The position numbers and the translations under genes were made by a program. From Liolophura sinensis (taxonomy: Eukaryota; Mollusca; Polyplacophora; Chitonida; Chitonidae), in the NCBI RefSeq assembly GCF_032854445.1, contig NC_088295.1, positions 65,949,249-66,013,248 of the forward strand: a DNA stretch of 64,000 bases, in the 5' to 3' direction. Position 1 is the stretch's first letter. Each line of letters opens with the position of its first letter. The notes beneath the pieces are model-generated. The model saw only the letters and a list, made by a program, of their open reading frames with translations. It made no database searches and was not told the DNA's origin. Below, in pieces: positions 1 to 12,000 of the stretch.

Positions 1-67
1 CTGCAACACGACTGTGTATGACAGATCCATTCCGGAAACAGTCGCACAAGCTGCGAATATCTTCAAG
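1..67 (+). CDS. BHMT: BHMT-like exon (partial at window edge)
   Basis: Reading frame starts at base 2. It gives [19 protein letters not shown] and ends in phase 0 before a GTGAGC donor at 68. The CNT-x-VYD motif is typical of BHMT-like methyltransferases. The exon certainly continues to the left. Confidence 0.75.
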
Positions 68-3000
68 GTGAGCTTAGTATTTACTAGGGCGAATGCGTTA
101 CGTTCAACTTTTTTCGACTACAAATTACTCCCCACGTCCATTGTCCAGCATGCCACTTGTTTTTGAATAATTATAACTTCACCCCCGGAGGCAATGAATT
201 ATTGGTGTCGAAACAAGACTCATGAAGTTTAACATTAGAAAAAGTATTCTAACTGCATTTTCGTTGCAATATTATGGGCGTCCAACATGTCAGTGTGTAG
301 AGCTTGGATTGTTACGTATCATTAAAGAAAGGCAAAGGACCTGGTACGGAAAGACGGAGAATCGGTCCCAGAGAGGTACGAGAAGAAAGTGCCAATTTCA
401 AAATCACCATAATTCTCTGAATTTCCGAATCAGAAGTATAAAACTTGGTCAAGGTGCCCATAAAATTTATGTAACCCTAGAACAGATGGTTGCTTGGCAA
501 TAACCCGCCAAATATGTGTTATGGATATGTCGATGTGCATGATCTAGATCCACAGTTTCATTGTGACCCAAGCGCACTCGATGTAGTGGCGAGTACACGA
601 GTCAATTAAAGTCGTATGTGTTGCAGTATTCGGTCGTCGGTTGTATGTCATTATGCTAAGCCCGCAGACTTAAACATGGTGTCAGAAGTGAAGTGACTGA
701 TTGTAGCACATGGCAGAAATTTATCGCAGCTCACAGGACCGAGCTATTTGGCATTGTTATTGAATTTCATGCGATCGCCCTGTAACGCTGTTTACAGTGG
801 ATTCCGCCATATTGGGTTTCGACATCAGAAGTTTCCTTGATGAACTTTTCGCTTGACATACGACGTGTATTTGTCATTTTGGTGAAAGAAAGAATATTAC
901 CAATAAGACTTTGACAACTTTTACGATGAATTCAAGCATTTACAGACTCTGTGAATTACAATTTACGCGTGAAAGGACCATCGAGGAAATGGCTACGTAT
1001 CAGATACCAGCGCCACAGCCGATGTCTGTGAAAGGCGATGTCTCGGACAACTGGAAGAATTTTAGAACATCGTGGGACTATTATGCCAAAGCTGCCGAAC
1101 TCACTGAGAAGGATGAATCAGTTCAAGCCGCAATTCTATGCAGTGTGATGGGTATGGAATGCGTAAAAGTGATGGAACAGTTTTGTGACATTGTCAAATG
1201 AAGATAAACAAGTGCCAGGTCGTATTCTAAAGGCACTTGGAGATCATTTTATGCCACAGAAACATTTACTGTTCGAACGAGTGAAATTTGGTTATGCAAA
1301 TCAGACTGATCAAGAGTCCGTTGATCAATATGTGGTTAGACTGAGATAGTTAGCGGAAACCTGTGAATTTGAGACATTGTGTGAAAGTTTGATTAGAGAC
1401 CGGTTAGTGATGGGTACTCATGATAGCTCAACTAGAGATAGATTACTTCGAGAACGGCCAGTTCCAGACTTAAATCGTTGCATTGAGGCTTTACGTGCAT
1501 GTGAATTGTCAAAAGCTCACAAAGAACAACTACGCAGTGCAACAACAACTGTTAGTGATCCACAAAGTATGGTACATGCAACATCTAAGCAACCCAGAAA
1601 GGAGAGAACTCGGAACAAAAAACCAGATCACAAGACACACACGAAGAACACAAACTCATCAGGTTCAAACAAGCACACAGCACACATTGTTTGCCGCTAT
1701 TGTGGTCAAAATCATGTCAAAGGCAAAGATAATTGCCCAGCTTCTGGCAAGACCTGTGAGAAATGTGGAAAATTGCACCATTTTTCTTCTGTTTGCAAGT
1801 TAAAGACCTACTCAAGGAAGAAATTGCATCAAGCTAGTGCTCACTATGATGAGGCAGACACTGATTCTGACGATCTGTTGTTAGCTATACAGAGTATAGG
1901 TGCAGTCACAGATGTGACCGATATGAACAGACACTCAGGTTTCATGGTTCCAATGACATTTCACACAGATTACCCATGCACAATGAAAGTTCAGCTAGAT
2001 TCAGGTGCCACATGTAGTGCTATGTCACACCAAGATTTGCTGAAAATTGTGCATCACCGCAAAGTAAAATTAGACAAGCCAAAAGGCAAAATTAAGTTGC
2101 ATGATGGTAGTACGATAACACCACTAGGAACATACAAATTATGCATAAGTCTCAATGGCAGACCAAAGCGTAACATTACATTTGACATTATTGCTAATGC
2201 TCCTTGGCCTATCATAGATGGAATGACATGTGTACAGAATGGATGGATACATTTGTGTATTGATAAAGCAGTCAATATGAATCAAAAAGCCAGTACACAC
2301 ACACCCCTCACAAAGGATGAAATTTTCCAATCTTTTGATGATGTATTCACTGGATTAGGTTGCCTACCAGGTGAATATCACATTGAAACAGATCCGACAG
2401 TACATCCAGTACAACATGCACCTCGACGCATCCCAGTACATCTCAAAATGCCCTTGAAAAATAAAATAGATGAAATGGAAAGGCAGGGTATAATCACAAA
2501 GGTTTCAACTCCAACTGATTGGATAAGCAGTTTAGTCGCAGTCCACAAGCCAGATAAACTGAGAATGTGCATAGATCCTAGAGACTTGAACAAAGCAATA
2601 AAGAGACCGAAGTACCAAATGCCAACAGTAGATGAGATATTGCCAAAGCTCTCTAAAGCGAAAGTTTTCACTTTTCTTGATGCTAAAGATGGCTTCTTTC
2701 AGGTGAAACTAGATGAAGAAAGACACCTTTTGGAAGATATAGGTACCTGAGAATGCCTCAAGGTATAAGTAGTGCTCCAGAAAAGTTTCAGCGTAGACAG
2801 ATTGAAGCTCTGAATGGTCTCGATGGCGTTGATGTTGTTGTAGACGACATACTATGCTATGGATGTGGGGATAGTGTTGAAAGAGCAAATCAGGATCTTG
2901 ATAGAAATCTCATAAAACTTCTACAAAGAGCTCGGGAACAGAATCTGAAGTTTAATAGGAAGAAGTTCAGACTCAGACAGGAAGAACTACCATACATGGG

Positions 3001-6000
3001 TCAAGTGTTGACCAGTGAGGGATTAAAGCCTGATCCGTCAAAAATATCAGCAATTTTGAAGATGCCAGCCCCAGAGGACAAAAAAGCAGTTCAGCGCCTG
3101 CTAGGTTGTGTGAACTATTTGTCGAGATTCCTGCCTAGATTATCTGATGTGTGTGAACCACTCCGAAGACTTACAAAGAAGCAAGCAATCTTTGTTTGGG
3201 AGTCGGAACAATCAAATGCATTTGTAAAAGTAAAAGAACTGATTAGCTCTGCACCACTGCTTAGATATTATGATGTGAACAGTGAAGCTACTATTCAGTG
3301 TGATGCATCAGAAACAGGACTAGGTGCTACATTGTTACAGAATGGACAGCCTGTAGCATTCGCCTCCAGATCCCTTACCCCTGCTGAACGTCGCTATGCA
3401 CAAATAGAGAAGGAGTGCTTGGCGATACTGTTTGCATGTGTACGATTCGATCAGTATCTGCATGGACGTGATCTGATATCAGTGCAGTCAGACCACAAGC
3501 CACTGGTCTCAATATTTCTGAAACCAATTCATTCAGCGCCCAAGAGATTGCAGCGCATGTTGCTACGACTGCAAAAGTACAACTTGTAGGTGAAGTACTT
3601 ACCTGGCACACAGATGTACATTGCAGATATGCTGAGCAGAGCTCACGAATCATGCAATTATTCCACTGGAAAGGATATACCAGATTTTCAGATCTTTCAC
3701 ATGAAACAGGAGAAACAGTTATTTGATGACGTCACAAGCATCAACCAACTTGATCATATGAGATTGTCAGCCGACACTCATCAGCAGATCAAGTCCTGCA
3801 CTAACTCGGATGCAACATTACAGACTCTCATGACTACAGTCATGACAGGATGACCAGAATCTCGAGATGAGGTACCAGTTTCAATTCGGGAATACTGGAA
3901 TTTCCGTGATGAACTTACAGCTCAGGATAGTGTTTTGTACAAAGGTATGAAAGTTATTGTACCTACAGCCATGAAGGCACAGATGATCGCTCGAGTACAC
4001 TCAAGCCACTTAGGTCCAGATGCCTGTATTCGTAGAGCGAGAGATGTTTTGTACTGGCCAGGAATGGCAGGAGAAATTAAGGATAAAGTGAAATCGTGTA
4101 CAGTATGCTGTGACTTTCTAGCCAAGCAGGCTAAAGAGCCACTGATGACTCACAAAATACCGTCTCTACCTTGGTCTAAGGTTGGTCAAGATCTATTCAG
4201 TCTTTATGGAGAAAACTATCTTGTGACAGTTGACTACTGTAGTGATTATTTTGAGTTGGATCAGCTTCAGGATACAACAGCAGCATCAGTCATCTGCGCT
4301 ACCAAAGTTCACTTCTCAAGGCATGGTATTGCAGACATGGTCACAGACAACGGACCGCAGTATATTAGTACTGAGTTTCAGGACTTTTTACGTCAGTGGG
4401 AATTCAAACACTCCACCAGTTCCCCCCACCGCAGTCAAAGCAATGGTAAGGCTGAATCAGCTGTGAAGATAGCGAAGAAACTTGTGAAGAAGTGTAAACG
4501 GGACAATCAGGATTTACAGCTAGCACTACTGGAATGGAGAAACACGCCTGGCGAAGATGGTTACAGTCCAGTTCAGAAGCTCATGTCGCGTAGAACTAGG
4601 TCAATTGTTCCAACAGCTGAAGGACTACTATCGCCACAAGTTGTCACAGGTGTTGATGGCAGTATACAGTTGAAACGACAGAAAGCTAAAGCGTCATATG
4701 ATGGACATGCTAAATCTCTTCCAGAACTCCAGATTGGAGACCCTGTTCGATTACAGCCAATCAACTCTAAGGGTCCCTGGGAAAAAGGCTCTTGTGTCGC
4801 TAAGATTGGAAACCGTTCGTACATAGTGGAATCCGAACATGGAAACTTGTTTAGACGTAACAGGAAGTTCATACGTTATGATCAGAGTGGATGTCCACAG
4901 CCAGATTCAAGTCTGTTGGAAGTGCCTTCGGATTTGCCAGATGCAGAAATAACTAACAGCCAGGATTCAAATGTGGTCAGCCAGCGAGAAAACCCTCGTG
5001 CATCAGTACAACCAAGTGTACCACGTGACAGTTCCACAAGAACCAGGAGTGGGCGTCAGTGTGTTCTACCGGTGAAATACCAGGACTTTGTAATGTGATT
5101 TGACAATCTGAATCAGACAGTTAACCTTGGCTGCATGAAGCTATATTTTTTGGTTTAAAATTGAGTTGAAGTTACATGTAAGGCTTCATGTTTATTGTCA
5201 ATGACTTTAAGGCAAGGTTTGCTTATTGATATGCGAACAGTTTATTTGTTTATCACATGGACAGTGATTTATTTGATGATCATTGCAACTTAAAGCAAAA
5301 CACAAAGATTTATGAGTTAATTTGAACTTTTCTTTAGGAAAAGGGAGATGTTATGGATATGTCGATGTGCATGATCTAGATCCACAGTTTCATTGTGACC
5401 CAAGCGCACTCGATGTAGTGGCGAGTACACGAGTCAGTTAAAGTCGTATGTGTTGCAGTATTCGGTCGTCGGTTGTATGTCATTATGCTAAGCCCGCAGA
5501 CCTAAACAATATGCACTCTCGATATACAGTTTTTTGTTCACAAACAAGGCACTGTGTTTTTAGTTCACTGTATGAAGATCGACGATAACCAGAAAAAATA
5601 TTTTTACTGAAATTTTCATGCATGTATTTCTGCATACTGTCAAAGTTTATATGCAAAACATTTTTTTCATATCATGGCAAGCTTAAAATCCGTATGTCTG
5701 CAATAGTCTGCCAGGCATCCTACATGGCACAGTTTACTAACATCGTTACTATGGAAAATACGTAACTCTTGGAAACGGTTATGCTCTACAGCAATTACAC
5801 AAACCAGATAAGACATTTCGCATGCCGATTTTTTTTATTCTTGTCAGTTGATAATTTTCGGTGGATTGCGTAATTAATAATAAGTCTACTTGTATGAAAT
5901 CCGTAAGGAGATCGTTACGTGAGCGGTGGTTTCGAAAATATTTATTTATTTATTTATTTATTTGATTGGAGTTTTACGCCGTACTCAAGAATATTTCACT

Positions 6001-9000
6001 TATATGACGGCGGCCAGCATTATGGTGGGAGGAAACTGGGCAGATCCACGACAATGCGCAGGTTGCTGACAGATCTTTCCACGTACGGCCGGAGAGTTTC
6101 GGCAATAAAGTAGTGAACTTATCAATATATACGTTTGAAATGACATTTCCAGGAACAAGTGGAGTGGGCAGCACAGGAGAAAGCTGATTTCATTGTCGGA
6201 GAGACGTTTGGGACGCTTGGAGAAGCAATGCTTGCCCTGGAGGCCATTAAAAAATATGGAAACGGTAAGATTACTGACGAATATACAATAGTGAATTTGC
6301 CACCAACATTTATTTGTTTATTTCAAATGAGGCTATAAACTGCATGTATATCTGCAAACTAAACATTTGAAACGTTCAAAGAAAGATCATGAAAATAAAT
6401 TAGTCACCATCAGTCATCGGTCTGATATCAATAAGGACATGTTACACAATGATTGACGTTCACAAGAATTCCGTTAACAGATGAACACGAAACGTTAGAT
6501 AGAAATATCCCGTGGGATCTCATCGATGCCCAAAACTACAAACAATCTCCGCACAGATCATTTATCCTGACCTCGAATTTATTTTCTCAACTCCCCGAGC
6601 CCTGCCCTATTTTCTTCCGCCATAATGCTGGCCACCGTCGTATAAGTAAAATATTCTTGAGAGAAAAAAAATCAATAAAATAAATACGTATTTTCTTACC
6701 TCCATTTTACACACTGCTTTCCATCTACAAACACTACTAAGTCCATTTTACTGACCATCAAACCCTTTAAGATTCAGTTGTATTGATTTTCAATTTCAAT
6801 CCCAACTCACTCAACCGGCGTTGAGCACTTGGCTCCTAATCTCTACCCTATCTTGGACCGGCCCGGATAGCACAGTTGGTAGAGCGTCCACTTCAGGACC
6901 GGTAGATCCAGGATCAATCCTTGATCGAGTCACACCTACCTCTTTAAAAGAGGAAGTTGTATCTTCCTCGCTTGGCGTTCAGCATGAAGGGGATAGTGCA
7001 ACGACTGGTTGACCCGTATCAGTATAATGGCTCGGGCGGGGCGGCTTACTTGCCTTCGGTAAGTCGTCTCAGTGAAGCAGCACTAAATAAAAGAGCGGTG
7101 GAAATCCGTCCTGCAACAAGGAGGCACATTACACGTACATTCACCCTAATGATTCCTTCGTCGTCATATGACTGAAAAATTGTTGAGTACGACGTTAAAC
7201 CCCAAGCACTCGCTCACTCACTCTACCCTGTCTTTCAAAAACGTCTTTTTTCACATCTTTTTCCCAGCACCACGATTACCAGGTGTTCACCTACACAGTA
7301 TATAAGTTTTGTGAATTTTTCACATTTATAGAACACTATGTTTGGTTATATATAAATATATATGTAAACCAATTAATGGTGGTTATCTTACATGTACAGA
7401 AAAGACGTAACTCTATAAAGTGTGTTGAGTGTGTTTGATATCCAAGTGGATAATTAATTTAATGTGAAAATAAATAAATTGATATTATGTCCTATTCCGT
7501 GAACTGAAAATGGTAAAAATCTTTCTTCACTTATTTCTCATTTCAATCCTTTGTTAAGTCTTTATACACCTAACAGCTCAAGGGACAGTTAAGTGAACTT
7601 TGTTTTAAAATATAACAACCTCAAGGAGCGGTTAACTGAAAAGGAAACTGTCCTGAATTCTCCAGTCCAGTTCTCTTATCGGGTCTAATGGTAGCGTTAA
7701 GAAACAGTTCGCGTGTCTTTACAAGAGGAACAACTTCACGGCGTTACACATCTATGCTCATGCCTACCGACTCAGGAACACCTCATCTGTAACTATGTCA
7801 CATAACTTCACGGTGTTCTATGCTCAGGCCTACCGACTAAGGAACACCTCACCTGTAACTATGTAAGCCTACTTCACGGTGTTCTGTGCTTAGGCCTACC
7901 GACTCAGGAACACTTCACGTGTAACTAAACTAGTGCTCAAAAGAAAGCATACAGCTGTTTGATCAGACATCAAATAAAAACGGAAAGAAATATATTTGAA
8001 ATTATTTTTAGTTCTATAAGAATATTCCATTTCACCTGAAACGTCCATACATACAGTTCATTAAATGGTGAAGGTTTGGTTTGATGGTCAGTCAAAGACA
8101 TGTGGTGTCAACAGAACGTTTACACATTTGCAAAATTCAAATGAAGCATTTTTCCCTCTGGAAATGTCTTTCAAATCATGCTCAGTAGCGAGTGTGGCCT
8201 CCATTGGCATTGATGCAGGCCACAACACGTCGCCGCATTGATGACGTCAGGCGTCGAATGACGTTAGGTGTGATTCGTTGCCATTCTTGTTGGAGACACT
8301 CTTCCAGCTGTTGAACGGTCACAGGTGGCACTGGCAGTCTTTTTGACTTGTCTGCCCAGGTGGTCCCACAAGTGCTCAATTGGACTGAGGTCGGGTGAAC
8401 ATGCCGGCCATGGTAAGAGATCGATGTTGGCGTTCTGTAGAAAGTTGTTCGTCAATCTTGCAGTATGAGGTCTTGCATTATCATGCTGGTACAAAATTCC
8501 TCTTTGCTGTTGGTGGATGAATGGCACTACAACCGGTCGTAAAACTTCATCCGTGTATCTGCGAGCATTGAGGTTCCCATGAATCACCACCAGTCTCGTC
8601 TTCAGATCGCCGCAGATGCCTCCCCACACCATCACACTACCACCTCCAAACGCTCGAACTTGCTGAACGCAATTTGACACCAACCGTTCTCCTACACGCC
8701 TGTATACCCTAGCCCGACCATCATTTTTGTACACGCAAAACCTGCTCTCGTCGGAGAACATTACCCGTGCCCATTCACGCCTCTGCCAGCGTAGAACGCA
8801 CCTGGCCCATATCAGCCGACGACGTTGATTTTGAGGCGTCGGATAAACTCCACAATACGGTCGACGTGCCCTAATACCGTGTTGACGTAGTCGACGGTAG
8901 ACTGTGTGTCGACTAATCGGGTGCCCTAGTGCCGTCGCCGCCGTTGACGTTGCCGTTACGTTCCGATTGCGGAGGTGAATGGTCCGGATGTTATATTTTA

Positions 9001-12000
9001 AAACAAAGTTCACTTAACTGTCCCTTGAGCTGTTAGGTGTATAAAGACTTAACAAAGGATTGAAATGAGAAATAAGTGAAGAAAGATTTTTACCATTTTC
9101 AGTTCACGGAATAGGACATAATATCAATTTATTTATTTTCACATTAAATTAATTATCCACTTGGATATCAAACACACTCAACACACTTTATAGAGTTACG
9201 TCTTTTCTGTACATGTAAGATAACCACCATTAATTGGTTTACATATATATTTATATATAACCAAACATAGTGTTCTATAAATGTGAAAAATTCATAAAAC
9301 TTATATACTGTGTAGGTGAACACCTGGTAATCGTGGTGCTGGGAAAAAGATGTGAAAAAAGACGTTTTTGAAAGACAGGGTAGAGTGAGTGAGCGAGTGC
9401 TTGGGGTTTAACGTCGTACTCAACAATTTTTCAGTCATATGACGACGAAGGAATCATTAGGGTGAATGTACGTGTAATGTGCCTCCTTGTTGCAGGACGG
9501 ATTTCCACCGCTCTTTTATTTAGTGCTGCTTCACTGAGACGACTTACCGAAGGCAAGTAAGCCGCCCCGCCCGAGCCATTATACTGATACGGGTCAACCA
9601 GTCGTTGCACTATCCCCTTCATGCTGAACGCCAAGCGAGGAAGATACAACTGGACGCGTGGTCGACCGCTCCTAGGCCTGTCGGATGTAACGCCTGTCTG
9701 CCGGAGTCGCTGCATAAGTCTGACGATAGTTGCTCTTGTGCAACCAAAGGTTCTGGCAATGGCGGCGTTGGTCGCTCCTTGCTGGGCCATGCCGACAGCT
9801 CTCTCTCGTTCAACTTGGCTCAAACGTGGCATACCTCTGGTGTTTTTCTGACGACCTAACGTTTCCCGTCGACTCATTTATACCGCCAAAATGCATGTTC
9901 ATGTCGTGTTACACGTGGAAGGGCCATTTTTCGATTTTATGCTAAGTTTAGGCAAATCTTGCTTTGTTGAGCCAGTTTGTTCCCTGGATGGATCGGCGTT
10001 TACACGGGTAATTTTTATGTATTTGTTTTGGTGTATACTTTCTTTTGAGCACTAGTTTATGTAAGACAACTTCACGGTGTTCTATACTCAGGCCTACCGA
10101 CTCAGGAACACTTGACCTGTAACTATGTAATATTTGATTTTATTTAAATGGTGTTTTATGTCGTACTCAAGAATATTTCACTTATACGGCGGCGGCCAGC
10201 ACCATGGTGAGTGAAAAGCGGGCACAACCCGGGGGAAACACACGACCATCCGCAGGTTGCTAGCAGACCTTCCCACGTACGGCCGGAGAGGAAGCCAGCA
10301 TGAACTGGACTTGAACTCACAGCAACCGTATTGGTGAGAGACTTGCGCCATTACAATATGTAAGACAACTTCACGGTGTTCTATGCTCAGGGATACCTAC
10401 CCAGGAACACTTTACCTGTAACTATGTAAGGCAACTTCACGGTGTTCTCTGCTCAGGGATACCCACCCAAAAACACCTCAATTGTAACTATGTAAGGCAA
10501 CTTCACGGTGTTCTATGCTCAGGGATATCCACTTAGGAACACTTCACCTGTAAATATGTAAGACAACTTCACGGTGTTCTATGCTCAGGGATATCCACTC
10601 AGGAACACTTCACCTGTAACTATGTAAGACAACTCCACGGGGTTGTATGCTCAGAGATAACCACTCGGGAACCCTTCACCTGTAACTGTGTAGGGCAACT
10701 GACGGTGTTCTATGCTCAGGGATATCCACTCAGAAAGGCTACACCTGTAATTATGTAAGGCAACTTCACGGTGTTCTATGCTCAGGGATACCCACCCAAG
10801 AACACCTCACGTGTAACTATGTAAGGCAACTTCACGGTGTTCTATGCTCAGGGATATCCACCTAGGAACACTTCACCTGTAACTATGTAAGACAACTTCA
10901 CGGTGTTCTATGGTCAGGGATATCCACTCAGGAACACTTCACCCGTATCTATGTAAGACAACTTCACGGTGTTCTATGCTCAGGGATATCCACCCGGGAA
11001 CGCCTCACCTGTAACTATGTAAGACAACTTCACGGTGTTCTGTGGTCTTGGACACACCTATATTCTATGTAAGAATTCTTGTCTTTGTTCTACCCTCATG
11101 TCCACGGGTTTTAAGGAATTCTTCCCCTGTAACTGTGGAAGACTATTAGACGACGTTTATCTCCAACTTATTTATGAAACACTGGATGGCCATATAGTTC
11201 CCACCCCGCTCCTTGAATAACTAAGGATAAATAATTTTGGGCTGTTTTTTAAAGGAAGACTTTACTTAATTATTTAAGAGAACGTGTTCTCCGTCTGTCC
11301 TCAGGATTGCCCGCAGTAATAACCCTGGTACCCCGGGCGGAGGACGTGACTGATGACGATGTGGACCTGGTGGAGGCCTGCCAGAGGCTGGAGGAGGAGG
11401 GGGCCGCTGTGGTGGGGCTGAACTGCTGTCGAGGACCAGAAACCATGCTGCCGACCCTGAGGAAAATCCGCCAGGCTTGTAAAGTGGGTAACTCACATCA
11501 TGTTCGGCAGTAGACCATTTTGAAAGTATAAGGCATTTTATTATTGTAGATTCAATTGTTCAGTTATTACACGCATTTGCAGAATGTTACAGAAATCATA
11601 TATCTCGTTCAACTGTATACCAGTGATTAATTGTTATGCAACGTCCCAGTTTATCTTAAGTGATCTATGTAATAAATGGGATTAACATCTAAAACCACAG
11701 ACTCAAAAGTAAAGCTATACATCATGCCTTTACGTGGTCGTAAAACTGTCAAGATATGGGTACTACGAGCATTTTTACTACCGGGGGAAAGCATAGAATA
11801 ACTCGAGGCTTATAAAAATCGAATTTTGTCGAAAAAATTGTTCTGTTAAATTTCGATTCGAGTCAATAAGCAAAAAAATGTCAGCTCACACAGTAGCCTA
11901 ACAATGGCCTCTGCTCATTATTTGTAGCCAGCCATCTCTATACAGTCTACATTTTATTGTGTTAATACATAAGATCGCTTGTACGGATTGAAAAGCCGTT

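Larger units (their letters stand above)
517..5508 (+). mobile_element. Ty3/gypsy LTR retrotransposon (Mag/SURL-like) in BHMT intron 1
   Basis: A complete LTR element of 4992 bp. Two 160-bp LTRs bound a primer-binding site, a degenerate gag-pol region and a polypurine tract, and the element is flanked by a perfect 5-bp target duplication ATATG (512-516 and 5509-5513). The LTRs differ at two positions that I can see, so the insertion is fairly recent, yet the coding region has several stops and frameshifts. Domain order is gag zinc knuckles, protease, reverse transcriptase, RNase H, integrase, which is the Ty3 order. No envelope-like gene follows integrase. The Mag/SURL assignment is an inference from the short LTRs and the primer site. 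Confidence 0.95.
7933..10052 (-). mobile_element. Tc1/mariner element with DD34E transposase, disrupted
   Basis: Terminal inverted repeats GTGCTCAAAAGAAAG-C/T-ATAC at 7933 and, reversed, at 10052, each flanked by TA. Length is 2120 bp. Without the 663-bp insert at 8989-9651 it would be about 1.46 kb, normal for the family. It sits inside the 66-bp minisatellite in BHMT intron 2. The transposase reads on the - strand. Confidence 0.92.

Noticed and set aside
222-503. 93-residue + strand frame before the Ty3 element
   Set aside because: Intron DNA between the first exon and the 5' LTR; no motif and a composition like its surroundings.
5099-5336. Envelope-like gene after integrase
   Set aside because: Only about 240 non-coding bases separate the pol stop from the polypurine tract.
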